Origin: Candidatus Poribacteria bacterium
GTDB taxonomy: Bacteria > Poribacteria > WGA-4E > WGA-3G
Length of the DNA: 64,000 nt
Reading direction: 5' to 3'
Assembly (NCBI GenBank): GCA_022827225.1
Contig: JAJDTJ010000116.1
Coordinates: 62,001-126,000 of the forward strand
Under the pieces are notes generated by a model. It was not told the origin of the DNA and searched no databases. It saw only the letters and a program-made list of their open reading frames with translations. Each line of letters opens with the position of its first letter. Position 1 is the stretch's first letter. Made by a program: the position numbers and the translations under genes. Shown here piece after piece: positions 1 to 9,188 of this stretch.

Positions 1-1647
1 AGCCCCATGCTAAACAGTAAGGGTGAAGCCATTGGAATCCACGTCGGACACGGTTACGATGCTCGACCTTCAAACGCAATCAAGGCGTTACTCGCTGGTT
101 CTACATCTATGGAACCTTTGGCACAGTGGCGGAAACAGAAAACTGTTCAGGCATACTCCCACTATCAACGGGGTTGGAAAAAATATTATGATGGAAACAC
201 TGAAGGTGCGATCAAAGACTTCAATCAAGCGATTGAACTTACGCCTGATGATGTTGAAATCTATAAACTTAGAGCACAAGCGAGACTGAAACTTGGAGAA
301 CTTCTGGCGGCAATGGAAGACTATAATCAAGCCATCAAGTTGAATCCCGAAGATGCTGCGCTCTATAGGGATAGAGGGAAAGCGAAATCTGATTCCGGTA
401 ACCATACAGGGGCAATAGCGGATTATAATCAGGCACTAAAAATTAATCCTAATGCAGCTGATACCTATAAAAAACGTGGCAAGGCAAAGGCTGAACTCGG
501 GGCTTTTGCAGGCGCGATAGAAGACTATACACAGGCTATCAAACTCAACCCTAACGATGCCGAAGTCTATAAGAACCGCGGAAAAGCAAGAGGCGAACTC
601 GGCGATGACGAAGGGAAGATAGAAGACTATACGCAAGCACTCCAGCTAGCACCACAGGATGTATTTGCCTACAACGATCTCGCCAATACGAAACGCAAGT
701 TAGGAGACTACGCGGGTGCGATAGCAGATTATACACACGCTATCGAAAAACTTAAAGATGGGGACGGTTCTTTCACATACGACACATATTCTGAGCACGG
801 TTTAGGGAAAGTTACGATTAGGCCTGACGATTCCTATATCTACTCTATCTACAGCGATCGTGCAAATGCAAAACGCAAACTTGAGGACTATGCCGGCGCA
901 ATAGCGGATTATACCTATATTATCGAACGCAGACCTAACCCTGCCTATGCTTACAGAGATCGTGCAGACGTGAAGCACGAACTTGAGGATTACACTGGCG
1001 CAATAGAGGACTATACACAGGCTATCAAACTCAACCCAAACGATGCCGAAGCCTATAAGAGCCGCGGAAAAGCAAGGGCTGAACTCGGTGATGACCAAGG
1101 GAAGATAGAAGACTATACGCAAGCACTCCAGCTAAGACCCCAAGATGTATTTGCCTACGAAGATCTCGCCGATACGAAACGCAAGTTAGGGGACTACGCG
1201 GGTGCGATAGCAGATTATACACACGCTATCGAAAAACTTAAGGATGGGGACGGTTCTTTCACATACGACACATATTCTGAATACGGTTCGGGGAAAACTA
1301 CGATTACGCCTGACGATTCCTATATCTACTACACCTACAATAATCGTGGATGGGCGAAGCGTGAATTTGGGGATCATGAGGGAGCGATAGAAGATTTCAC
1401 GCAAGCTATTGAACTTAAACCTGAGGATGCCTATGCATATAACAATCGCGCGGATGTGAAGCGCGAACTTGAGGATTACACTGGCGCAATAGCAGACTAT
1501 AGCCAAGCCATCGAACTTAATCCCGCGTATGCCATCGCCTACCACAACCGTGGGCTCGCAAAAGCAGCACTCGGACAACATGACGCAGCGAAAATTGACT
1601 TCAAAAAAGCCAAAGAGATAGCCCCAGAGGTAAGAAAAGAAAAATAA
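1..1647 (+). CDS. Serine-protease tail fused to TPR repeats (5' partial)
   Basis: The reading frame is open to the first base of the window. The first residues, SPMLNSKGEAIGI, resemble the C-terminal end of a trypsin-like (S1C/DegP-type) protease domain, where GxSGSP is followed by VLN-x-GEVIGI. I therefore read this as the 3' part of a longer protease-TPR protein rather than a gene starting at the ATG at 7. After a short linker come about 13 tetratricopeptide repeats of the AIxDYxQAIxLNPxD type, which mediate protein-protein contacts. Two TPR blocks carry an insert containing KDGDGSFTYDTYSE. About 320 bp (roughly 520-850) recur nearly identically 486 bp downstream (roughly 1006-1336), a recent in-frame duplication of 162 residues. 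TPR identity is sure; the protease origin is inferred from a dozen residues. Confidence 0.85.
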   Translation, partial: SPMLNSKGEAIGIHVGHGYDARPSNAIKALLAGSTSMEPLAQWRKQKTVQAYSHYQRGWKKYYDGNTEGAIKDFNQAIELTPDDVEIYKLRAQARLKLGELLAAMEDYNQAIKLNPEDAALYRDRGKAKSDSGNHTGAIADYNQALKINPNAADTYKKRGKAKAELGAFAGAIEDYTQAIKLNPNDAEVYKNRGKARGELGDDEGKIEDYTQALQLAPQDVFAYNDLANTKRKLGDYAGAIADYTHAIEKLKDGDGSFTYDTYSEHGLGKVTIRPDDSYIYSIYSDRANAKRKLEDYAGAIADYTYIIERRPNPAYAYRDRADVKHELEDYTGAIEDYTQAIKLNPNDAEAYKSRGKARAELGDDQGKIEDYTQALQLRPQDVFAYEDLADTKRKLGDYAGAIADYTHAIEKLKDGDGSFTYDTYSEYGSGKTTITPDDSYIYYTYNNRGWAKREFGDHEGAIEDFTQAIELKPEDAYAYNNRADVKRELEDYTGAIADYSQAIELNPAYAIAYHNRGLAKAALGQHDAAKIDFKKAKEIAPEVRKEK

Positions 1648-1990
1648 GCAGTATCAAAAAAAATGAAAAACAGATGCTCAGGGTAAGTGATGTTCTTACA
1701 TTTTTCTGTCCTTTAAATTTCTAAATCCCGCCTACAAATGCTGAATCTATCTGCTTTCAGTGATGCTTTCTGACTGTTGATAGAAACCATTTTGCTGACA
1801 ACTACTTCTCCCATAACGACCCCCGATTAAAACCCTTTCCCAAAAACACCAGATATGGTATAATAGTGTATCAAAAGATGTTGAAGACAAAACGATTTGG
1901 CGCGCCCAATGCACCGTAAATGCAAACAATACCGTGCTTTTCGTAGGCGTGCCAAGTTAAACATTAAGGCCCTCTTATCGTCTTAAGAAT
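1648..1990. other. Intergenic stretch, no gene seen
   Basis: About 340 bases between the TPR gene and a MITE-like repeat. I see no convincing reading frame with a ribosome binding site and no RNA gene. It is moderately AT-rich and contains a TATAAT-like hexamer near 1857, but I cannot pair it with a good -35 box. Confidence 0.5.
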
Positions 1991-2114
1991 AGGACTTACG
2001 AGGTTGCTCTTTTGTGCCATAGGAGACCGTTGGTCTCCTATGGCACCAGACCGCTGTGTTTTCCGAAAAGTCTCAGCGAACAGAACCGACTGTAGTCAAA
2101 ATTACGTCCGTCCT
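1991..2114. repeat. MITE-like repeat, GACTTACGCA family (copy A)
   Basis: It begins with AGGACTTACG and ends with a diverged inverse (ACGTCCGTCCT). Inside is a perfect 15-bp inverted repeat, GTGCCATAGGAGACC, with a 3-nt loop at 2014-2046. The same organisation (AGGACTTACG, GTTGCTCTTTTGT, a GGAGACC hairpin, CAAAATT, inverse end) is seen at 36125-36251. The element ends about 30 nt before the ribosome binding site of the next gene, so it may carry or displace that gene's promoter. Confidence 0.7.
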
Positions 2115-2160
2115 GAAGAAATTGAACATACATGTAAAATACACGAGGAGGAACAGAAAT

Positions 2161-3480
2161 TTGCGTTATCAGAAACCGATCTTTTGTCGGTTATTCATCT
2201 GCTTTGTTCTTGTTGCCATTCCGATGCAAGCCATCGCTAGCGATTGGCCAACGTGGCGCGGTCCGAATCAAGACGGCACCTCTGCTGAAACTGGATTAGT
2301 TTCAGCTTGGTCAGTTGAAGGTGAGAACCTACTCTGGGAAGCGGAATTTATCGGGCGCTCCACACCCATCGTCCTCAACGGCAGAGTTTATGTCATGGGA
2401 CGTATCGGTAAAGACATCACCGAACAAGAGCGTGTCGCCTGCTTCGACGCTGAAACCGGCGAACACCTCTGGAATTATCAGTTTAACGTCTTTCATACGA
2501 CGATTACCTTCAACCGTGTCGGTTGGACAAGCCTCGCTGGTGACCCAGAAACTGGAAATATCTATGCACACGGGGTCCAAGGACTCTTCTTCTGCTTCGA
2601 CAAAGATGGCAACATCCGCTGGTCGCGTTCGCTCACAGAGGAGTATGGACGGATATCCGGCTACGGCGGCCGCGTCCACACACCAATTATTGCTGGCAAC
2701 CTCGTCGTTATCAGTTATCTCAACGCCGGATGGGGCGATCAAGCCGCGACTCGCCATCGCTATTTCGCTTTCGATAAACGTACCGGCGAACTCATCTGGA
2801 TCTCGACCCCAGGCGGTAGACCCTTAGACACGACCTACTCCACACCCGTCGTTGCAAATATTAACGGACAACAACTCATTATTGGCGGTAACGCTGACGG
2901 AAGCATCTACGCAATGAAACAGAACACCGGAGAGATGGTCTGGGGATTCAAACTCAGTCAACGCGGTATCAATACATCTGTCATCGTTTCAGGCACGAAA
3001 GTCTACGCCTCACATAGCGAAGAAAACATAGATAATACCGAGATGGGACGCGTCGTGTGTATTGACGCAACCGGCACCGGAGATGTCACCGAAACACACG
3101 AACTCTGGCGGTATGACGCGGTTAACGTCGGATACGCATCACCTACACTTCAGGGTGGACACCTCTATGTCGTGGATAACTCCGCTAACGTGCACGCAGT
3201 TAATGCGGATACGGGTGAACTCATCTGGATGCACAACATCGGCAAAGTCGGCAAAGGTTCTCCTGTCTGGGCAGATGGAAAACTCTATGTTACGGAAGTC
3301 AACGGCGGTTTCGCGATCCTTCAACCCGACGAAGATAAGTGTGAAACCTTAAGCACGCAAGAGATAAGTCGAGCTGATGAAGAGCATTACGTCGAAATTT
3401 TCGGTTCACCCGCCATCGCTGATGGACGTATCTATTTCACGACAGAAGAACGCCTCTACTGCCTTGGGAGGAAAGAATAA
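2161..3480 (+). CDS. Secreted PQQ-like beta-propeller protein
   Basis: About 439 residues. I place the start at TTG 2161: GAGGAGG lies at 2145-2151 with normal spacing, and translation from there gives a clean signal peptide (basic start, FCRLFICFVLVAIP core, AIAS cleavage site) followed by DWPTWRGPN. A longer frame from ATG 2056 runs through the upstream MITE and looks spurious. DWPxWRGPxxDG is the usual mature N-terminus of PQQ-binding-like (pyrrolo-quinoline quinone repeat) propellers of planctomycete-type bacteria. Blade motifs such as TGELIW, TGEMVW and GKLYVTE recur. Its likely role is periplasmic or secreted; substrate and enzymatic activity are unknown. The stop overlaps the next start by one base (TAATG), so it heads an operon running to about 6973. 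Confidence 0.88.
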   Translation: MRYQKPIFCRLFICFVLVAIPMQAIASDWPTWRGPNQDGTSAETGLVSAWSVEGENLLWEAEFIGRSTPIVLNGRVYVMGRIGKDITEQERVACFDAETGEHLWNYQFNVFHTTITFNRVGWTSLAGDPETGNIYAHGVQGLFFCFDKDGNIRWSRSLTEEYGRISGYGGRVHTPIIAGNLVVISYLNAGWGDQAATRHRYFAFDKRTGELIWISTPGGRPLDTTYSTPVVANINGQQLIIGGNADGSIYAMKQNTGEMVWGFKLSQRGINTSVIVSGTKVYASHSEENIDNTEMGRVVCIDATGTGDVTETHELWRYDAVNVGYASPTLQGGHLYVVDNSANVHAVNADTGELIWMHNIGKVGKGSPVWADGKLYVTEVNGGFAILQPDEDKCETLSTQEISRADEEHYVEIFGSPAIADGRIYFTTEERLYCLGRKE

Positions 3481-4400
3481 TGAGAAATTTTATCCCACTT
3501 TACGTTATCCTGACGGTGTGCATTCTCGCCACAGGTTGTGCTAGTAAAGAGATGGCACCAAAACCCGTTGAGATGTCAACCGCACCTGCTGTCTCACTAT
3601 TATTGACCCCGGCGGAAACGCTCACATCAGGCGATCCTGTTGTGTTCAGCGTTATCGGATTCGATGCAGACGGAAAACAGACAAGCGCAATCGGTGCCAC
3701 GGAATGGAGCCAGGCGGGTTTAACGGGTACGCTTCAAGAGGGGACGTTTACACCTGATACAAGTGCCGGAGCGCATGCAGGCACAGCCACTGTCCAATCG
3801 GGCGATATAAAAGCGACCGCTCGCGTCCGGGTTATACCATCACTCCCGTGGACAGAGGATTTCGAGGCAATTGAACTCGAAAAAATACCGACGCACTGGA
3901 TTGGCGCAACCGGTAAATTTTTTGTGCGTGAGAAGGATGGCAATAAAATACTTGTCAAACCACCCCCCCAGCGTGGCTTGGACCGCTCCAATGTCTACAT
4001 TGGACCCTCCACGATGAAAGACTATCAGATTCAAGTTGACCTAATGGGCACAAAAAATAAACGCAGAGTACCAGATATGGGGCTCATTGCGAACCGATAT
4101 ACTTTGGATATGCAGGGTAGACACCAACGCCTGCAAATCCGCTCATGGGCATCAGATTTACGGATGGCGAAGACAATTGACTTCGCTTGGGAGACAGATG
4201 TCTGGTACACAATGAAAATGATGGTAGAAATTAAGGATGATAAAGCGATCATCCGTGGAAAAGTATGGCGAACTGGCGAATCTGAACCGGCAGAATGGAC
4301 AATCACTGCTGAAGACCCACTGCCGAATCGCGAGGGAAGCCCAGGTATCTATGGCAACTCCCCAGCTGATATCTATTATGACAACCTCAAAGTATGGTAA
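3480..4400 (+). CDS. Lipoprotein with laminin-G/DUF1080-like C-terminal domain
   Basis: 306 residues. The N-terminus is a lipoprotein signal with the lipobox LATGCASKE, so it is probably anchored in the outer membrane. Residues about 35-120 look like a bacterial Ig-like fold (TPAETLTSGDPVVFSV, followed by TATVQSGD). From about residue 125 the sequence WTEDFEAIELEKIPTHWIGA through YYDNLKVW resembles the concanavalin-like domain of DUF1080 / 3-keto-disaccharide hydrolase proteins: an FE-x-W opening, a DYQIQVDL strand and a DNLKVW end. It is translationally coupled to the propeller upstream (1-nt overlap) and followed 48 nt later by a second propeller. A role in binding or processing carbohydrate at the cell surface is inference from the fold. 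Confidence 0.75.
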   Translation: MRNFIPLYVILTVCILATGCASKEMAPKPVEMSTAPAVSLLLTPAETLTSGDPVVFSVIGFDADGKQTSAIGATEWSQAGLTGTLQEGTFTPDTSAGAHAGTATVQSGDIKATARVRVIPSLPWTEDFEAIELEKIPTHWIGATGKFFVREKDGNKILVKPPPQRGLDRSNVYIGPSTMKDYQIQVDLMGTKNKRRVPDMGLIANRYTLDMQGRHQRLQIRSWASDLRMAKTIDFAWETDVWYTMKMMVEIKDDKAIIRGKVWRTGESEPAEWTITAEDPLPNREGSPGIYGNSPADIYYDNLKVW

Positions 4401-4448
4401 CCCACTAACGAACACCATGCGTAATATCAAAACAAAGGAGTCGTTCAA

Positions 4449-5903
4449 TTGAAACCTTTTTGGAAATCACGAGTTATCTACATCATAAAACTCGCAATGC
4501 TTTTCGCTTTTGCGGTATCCACTGCCGCCGCGGAAAAAGAGATCGCCTTGTGGGGTGGGACGCTAAGCCGTAACATGGTCTCCGATGAAAAGAACATTCC
4601 CGCAAGTTGGGACCTGACAACCGGTGAGAACATCAAATGGACAGCGGAACTCGGTTCGCAGAGCTACGCGGGACCGCTCATCATCGGTGGCAAAATCTTC
4701 GTCGGAACAAACAATAAAGCACTCTACAACCCAAAACTAACCGGCGATCGCGGAAATCTCATGGCATTTCGCGAATCCGATGGCAAATTCCTATGGCAAT
4801 CCACCCACACCAAACTCCCCGCAGGTAGAGTTAACGACTGGCCCCTGCAGGGAATCTGTTCCACACCCTTTATCGAAGGCGATCGGCTTTACTATATCTC
4901 TAACCGTTGTGAGGTCGTCTGTGTTGATACCGAAGCCTTCCTTGATGGTGAAAACGACGGTCCTTTTACCGACGAAACCGAAACAAGCGAGATTGACGCA
5001 GACATCATCTGGATCTACGATATGATGGATGAGTTGGATGTCTTTCCGCACAATCTCGCGACCTGTTCACCGCTTGCTGTCGGTGATCTGCTTTTCTTGG
5101 AAACGAGTAACGGTGTTGACGAAGGACATATCCACATTCCCTCACCCGACGCACCATCCTTTATTGCATTGAATAAGAACACCGGAGAACTTGTCTGGGA
5201 GGATGCCTCCCCCGGTGAAAATATACTACATGGGCAGTGGTCAAACCCGGCTTACGGTGTCATCAAGGGTGTCCCCCAAGTTATCATTCCCGGCGGTGAC
5301 GGCTGGGTCTACGCCTTCGCACCGGAAACTGGGGACATTATCTGGAAGTTTGACTGTAATCCGAAAAATTCTGTCTGGGAACTCGGCGGACGCGGCACAC
5401 GCAACAACATCATCTCAACGCCTGTTGTTTATGACGACAAGGTCTTTATTGCTGTCGGACAGGACCCGGAACACGGTGAAGGTGTAGGACACCTCTGGTG
5501 CATCGATGCCTCCCAGACCGGCGATGTTACCGAGACCGCGGGTATATGGCACTTCGGTGATGAGCAATTCAATCGCACGATGTCTACGGTAGCCATCGCT
5601 GACGGACTCCTTTATATCTCAGACCTCAGCGGATTCCTCTACTGCTTGGATGTTAATACCGGCGACCTCTTTTGGAAACACGATACCTTCGCCGCGATTT
5701 GGGGCTCGCCCTATGTTGTTGATGGCAAGGTTTACCTCGGCGACGAGGATGGCGATGTCGTTATCCTGAAAGCTGGCAAAACTGAGGAAGTGTTGTTTGA
5801 AACCAATATGGGCAGTGCTGTTTATACAACTCCGGTCGCAAAAGACGGCGTGCTTTATATTGTAACCCGCAACACACTGATTGCAATAGAAGAGAAAAAA
5901 TGA
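4449..5903 (+). CDS. Secreted PQQ-like beta-propeller protein (second copy)
   Basis: 484 residues. The start is TTG at 4449, eight bases after AAAGGAG (4434-4440). Translation gives a signal peptide (basic start, then LAMLFAFAVSTAAA). The rest is a PQQ-type propeller with repeated blade motifs: GKFLWQS, TGELVWEDA, TGDIIWKFD, TGDLFWKHD. It is paralogous to the product of 2161-3480 but diverged, and it carries an acidic insert around residues 160-190. The stop overlaps the next start by ATGA. Both propellers in this operon use TTG starts. Confidence 0.87.
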   Translation: MKPFWKSRVIYIIKLAMLFAFAVSTAAAEKEIALWGGTLSRNMVSDEKNIPASWDLTTGENIKWTAELGSQSYAGPLIIGGKIFVGTNNKALYNPKLTGDRGNLMAFRESDGKFLWQSTHTKLPAGRVNDWPLQGICSTPFIEGDRLYYISNRCEVVCVDTEAFLDGENDGPFTDETETSEIDADIIWIYDMMDELDVFPHNLATCSPLAVGDLLFLETSNGVDEGHIHIPSPDAPSFIALNKNTGELVWEDASPGENILHGQWSNPAYGVIKGVPQVIIPGGDGWVYAFAPETGDIIWKFDCNPKNSVWELGGRGTRNNIISTPVVYDDKVFIAVGQDPEHGEGVGHLWCIDASQTGDVTETAGIWHFGDEQFNRTMSTVAIADGLLYISDLSGFLYCLDVNTGDLFWKHDTFAAIWGSPYVVDGKVYLGDEDGDVVILKAGKTEEVLFETNMGSAVYTTPVAKDGVLYIVTRNTLIAIEEKK

Positions 5904-6973
5904 ACCTTTCCCGAAAAATTACTGAGAATCAAAAAGCACTCGATGCACACGTCCGAGAAATCGTCAAATGGCACTTCAGCCCAAAAACCGGATGCCCCTT
6001 CTGGCTGGAGTTCGCGGAAAACCTCGACTTTGATCCGCGAAAAGAGATCGGTGGGTATGCCGATCTCAAGTGTCTCGGACATTTCCAAGACGAATGGCTC
6101 CGTGGCGGTCCCGTCCGACGCTGGGTACCGAAGGCTTACGCCGATGAACCCATCTATGTCTTTGAAACCGGCGGTTCAACAGGCGTACCCAAGTCCAGAA
6201 TCAGCGTCCGAGACTTCCATATTGACTATGAGATCTTCAGTGAAACGCTTTCCGATGAAGGTTTCCCGCCCGGTAGCGACTGGCTCATGCTGGGTCCCAC
6301 GGGACCGCGGCGCTTACGGCTCGCTGTCGAGCATCTCGCGCAGCATCGCGGGGGCATCTGTTTCCACGTCGATCTCGACCCGCGCTGGGTGAACCAACTC
6401 GTGCGTTATGGGAAAAACGAAGAACTGGATGCCTATAAGAACCACGTCATCTCCCAGGCACTCAATGTGCTGCGAGCACATGAAAATGTTCAATGCCTTT
6501 TTACGACTCCGAAGCTGCTCGAGGCACTCTGTGAAAAGATTTCCTTGCCGAAAGCAGGTATTAAAGGCATCTTTTGTGGTGGGACCGAGATGGACGCACA
6601 GTTCCACCGTTTCGCTCGCGAGGAACTTGTTCCCGGCATTGATTTTATCCCAACCTACGGCAATACACTCATGGGGTTAGCTGCTTGCAAACCTTTTGAC
6701 CCAGCAGATAACTACGCCATTATCTACTATCCACCGCACCCGCGCGCTGTCATTGAACTGGTCAACCCAGAAAACCCAGAGGAAACCGTCGATTACGGCG
6801 AAACCGGACGCGTCATGCTAACCACGTTAACGAAAGAATTTTTTGTGCCACGTTTCCTTGAACGTGACGAAGCCGAACGTGCCGAACCGATACCAGAATA
6901 CCCCTGGGACGGTGTCGAGAACCTCCGCCTGCTCACAGAACTCCAAGAAAGTGTCGTCGTGGGTGTTTATTAG
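5900..6973 (+). CDS. AMP-forming adenylating enzyme, PaaK/LuxE-like
   Basis: 357 residues. The motif FETGGSTGVPKSR near residue 95 is the phosphate-binding loop of the ANL (acyl-adenylating) superfamily. FIPTYGNTLMG resembles the conserved YGxTE block and DYGETGRVMLTTL the A8-region strand. The protein ends soon afterwards, so the mobile C-terminal lid domain of full-length CoA ligases is short or missing, as in LuxE acyl-protein synthetases and some PaaK/CapK-like proteins. It should activate a carboxylic acid as an acyl-AMP; the substrate is unknown. It is coupled to the upstream propeller by an ATGA overlap. An aldehyde-dehydrogenase-type protein at 9189-10595 could act on its product, but the selenoprotein and SMP-30-like genes lie between them. 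Confidence 0.75.
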   Translation: MNLSRKITENQKALDAHVREIVKWHFSPKTGCPFWLEFAENLDFDPRKEIGGYADLKCLGHFQDEWLRGGPVRRWVPKAYADEPIYVFETGGSTGVPKSRISVRDFHIDYEIFSETLSDEGFPPGSDWLMLGPTGPRRLRLAVEHLAQHRGGICFHVDLDPRWVNQLVRYGKNEELDAYKNHVISQALNVLRAHENVQCLFTTPKLLEALCEKISLPKAGIKGIFCGGTEMDAQFHRFAREELVPGIDFIPTYGNTLMGLAACKPFDPADNYAIIYYPPHPRAVIELVNPENPEETVDYGETGRVMLTTLTKEFFVPRFLERDEAERAEPIPEYPWDGVENLRLLTELQESVVVGVY

Positions 6974-7108
6974 TCTTTCAAAGAAGATAAACATGGAAAA
7001 AATTCAAAAGGAATTGAAATTCTTCTTTGCGGCAAATTGCTGCGAAAGTCGCTGAAGCACCGCCATCTTGATTTGAAATGCGGAACTTCGACAACGGGAG
7101 ATAAAATA

Positions 7109-8272
7109 ATGGTAGATTTTAGCGATGTTCTTAGCAGGACAGCGAGTTTGCAAGTACAAGCACATTGGGAGTCAATCGCGGATGCTACGTACAACTTGCA
7201 TCAACTAACACAAGAACAGTTCGATAGGTTCAAAGCAAGGTTGCCAGAACCAGTAAATATGGAGTGGGAACAGGTGTTAGAACTTTTCAATCCTAAACCT
7301 GCCCTCCCATTGAGGAACTACAGCCAAACTGACTTTCAAGTTTTTCTGCCGCCTTCGACTGCTAATGTGGGGGATATTTGGGAACTTGACCCGAAAGGGA
7401 TTCTCCCTTTCCTTTGTCAGTTTCATTCGGGCGCAACAACGGAGATCACCGTCTTTTCGCACAGAACACCTAAGTCTGACGGTGCGAAAGCGTGTTTACG
7501 GGCGATTTCGCCCAATTACGCCGAGATTGTCTTCCGAATTCATGCACAGTTCGTGCTGGACACGTCCGGTATCCGTTTGTTGCCATCACAATTTGCAGGA
7601 CGACTGGTACTGAACCTAAAGGAAGGAGCAGTTGTCGATTTTTCTCTGTTTCTTCCCGCACGTAATAGCAATGTAGATGTTAACGCGTTCAGAGCAGCAG
7701 ACATAGCTTTTATTCCCCGCATGGAACTCTCTACCTTGTCAAGTGGGCTATCTACACACGAGATAACATGGGAAACCGCCATTACTGAGAAAGAAGCCCG
7801 CAAAAAGTTAGCGACTGCATTCTACAAGTTTGCTGAAATTGAGTGGACACCAATTGAAGATACGGTTAAACTCGCGAAAGAAACAAATCGTCCCATCCAC
7901 GCGTTAGTTTTATTTGGTACACTTGATGATGAATCCTGCTGAGGGACAGGTAAAAGTTTGAGAGCGGGTCCGCTCTCCTCAGCGAGAGTTATCAAGTTGC
8001 TTAACACAAGGTTTGTCAATACATGGGTTTTACTCAGAGAATTACCGGATCTTCAGGACGGTACCAAAGGGGCTGCTGCAGCCGCCTTAGCTACAAAACT
8101 CCAAGAGCACTTTGTTTATCCTGTTGATCCCATGATTCTAACACCGGAATTAGCGTTTATCCAAAATCTACCGATAAACGAGTTTAACAAGTCCTTTCCA
8201 ATCACTAAAGAACGGAAATCCCAATATTTAACGTGGCTAAAATCATCTTTAGCACAAGTGGATAGACCCTAA
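7109..8272 (+). CDS. Selenoprotein, thioredoxin-like, UGA-encoded Sec at residue 278
   Basis: The start is ATG 7109 with GGGAG upstream. Read conventionally it stops at TGA 7940-7942 after 277 codons, but the same frame continues open to TAA at 8270-8272 and the join is coherent: HALVLFGTLDDESC-U-GTGKSLRAGPL, then SARVIKLLNTRFVNTWVLL. This matches a thioredoxin-like fold: strand, Cys-Sec redox pair, helix, then the RFVNTWV strand. UGA is followed at 7960-7977 by a hairpin with GGUC at its tip, at the distance expected for a bacterial SECIS. The first 250 residues are of unknown function and include a FRIHAQF strand. Likely role: thiol/selenol redox enzyme, cytoplasmic since no signal peptide is seen. 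No sel genes lie in the window. Alternative: a 277-residue truncated protein plus a dead 3' end, which the conserved downstream sense argues against. Confidence 0.85.
7960..7977 (+). promoter_or_regulatory. Candidate bacterial SECIS hairpin
   Basis: GAGAGCG (7960-7966) pairs with CGCTCTC (7971-7977) around the tetraloop GGTC. The stem starts 17 nt after the UGA at 7940-7942 and the loop GU lies about 26 nt after it. Bacterial SECIS elements are hairpins within the coding region shortly after the UGA, with an exposed GU in the apical loop that binds SelB; all of these are met. Confidence 0.75.
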
Positions 8273-8286
8273 AAAGGAGTCTGAAT

Positions 8287-8982
8287 ATGATAACGAAAAT
8301 CGAAAAAGTCTTCCGGTCCCCCTATTCCGTGCCGAACGGTTTGCAAGTCACGGACGACGGTTTATGGATCGTCGACCAGATTACCGATAGGGTTGCATTG
8401 GTTGAGATTACATCAGACCCAGATTACACCGTGCCGAAACTCATCCGAGACATTCCGAGCGAATCCTCTAACACAAGCGGGATGACATACGGTGACGGCG
8501 CACTCTGGTTAGCCGCAAATGGATCCGGCGAACGCTGGCGTCCGGTCCGGGATACAGATGCCGAGACAGGTGAGATTTTCCAAGTCGATCCGACTACCGG
8601 TGAAACGCTCGGACGCTACCCAATACCTGATGGCGGCGGCACACACGGTATCGAATACGACCACTACGATGAAGGATATCTCTGGGTCCAAACACTTAAG
8701 AATCAGGTCACACATAAGGTCAGGATTTCGGACTGGTCCGTGCAAAAGACGCTGCCGTTGCCGCATGGACGCGGACACGGCATGGTTCGCGTTGAAGATG
8801 GACTTTGGTCAACCCATACCTCTGATAGGGTCATCGTCAAACTCGACCTTGAAGACGGCACACCGCTTGATGTGATTGAGGTCCCTGAAGATTACCCTGA
8901 ACCGCACGGTTTATCTATCTACGGCGACGATTTCCTCTATTGCGATGCCGCCTCCGGATGGGTAGCGAAAATCACATGGTGA
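8287..8982 (+). CDS. SMP-30/streptogramin-lyase-like beta-propeller protein
   Basis: 231 residues, with AAAGGAG 7 nt before ATG 8287. It has no signal peptide. Repeated blades with conserved histidines and tryptophans are visible (PNGLQVTDDGLWIVD, GDGALWLA, GTHGIEYD, GRGHGMVRV, EPHGLSIYG). This is the pattern of SMP-30/gluconolactonase and Vgb-like six-bladed propellers, in which HG and NG turns follow each blade. The likely role is a cytoplasmic lactonase or ligand-binding propeller; the substrate cannot be read. It starts 14 nt after the selenoprotein stop, so the two are probably co-transcribed. Confidence 0.75.
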   Translation: MITKIEKVFRSPYSVPNGLQVTDDGLWIVDQITDRVALVEITSDPDYTVPKLIRDIPSESSNTSGMTYGDGALWLAANGSGERWRPVRDTDAETGEIFQVDPTTGETLGRYPIPDGGGTHGIEYDHYDEGYLWVQTLKNQVTHKVRISDWSVQKTLPLPHGRGHGMVRVEDGLWSTHTSDRVIVKLDLEDGTPLDVIEVPEDYPEPHGLSIYGDDFLYCDAASGWVAKITW

Positions 8983-8983
8983 A

Positions 8984-9165
8984 TAGTTATCAGTTGTCAG
9001 AGGAATGGTTATAAGTTATAAGTTATAAGTTAAGAAGGTTCTTGGAACAATTCCGTTCTCTGCGAAGGTTGCCACAGAGAACCTCTTTAACTGTTAACCA
9101 AAAGGTTTTTCGCAGAAAAACCGAACTTATAACTTGTAACTACTGAAAACTGAAAGCCTGCGCAG
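8984..9165. repeat. Dispersed hairpin repeat, GGTTTT/AAAACC family, with a GTTATAA run
   Basis: It contains TTATCAGTTGTCAG, then tandem GTTATAA units at 9007-9032, and a hairpin GGTTTTT-CGCAG-AAAAACC at 9104-9122 followed by AACTTATAACTTGTAACTACTGAAAACTGAAAG. Related hairpins with the same flanks (AACTGAAAG before, CTGACAAC after) occur at 36434-36455 and 42730-42746. No coding potential is seen. Confidence 0.6.
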
Positions 9166-9188
9166 CAGACGAACCGAGAACTATTAAA

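Noticed and set aside
2056..2160. N-terminal extension of the first propeller to ATG 2056
   Set aside because: It runs through the end of a MITE-like repeat and would bury the signal peptide; the TTG at 2161 has a good ribosome site.
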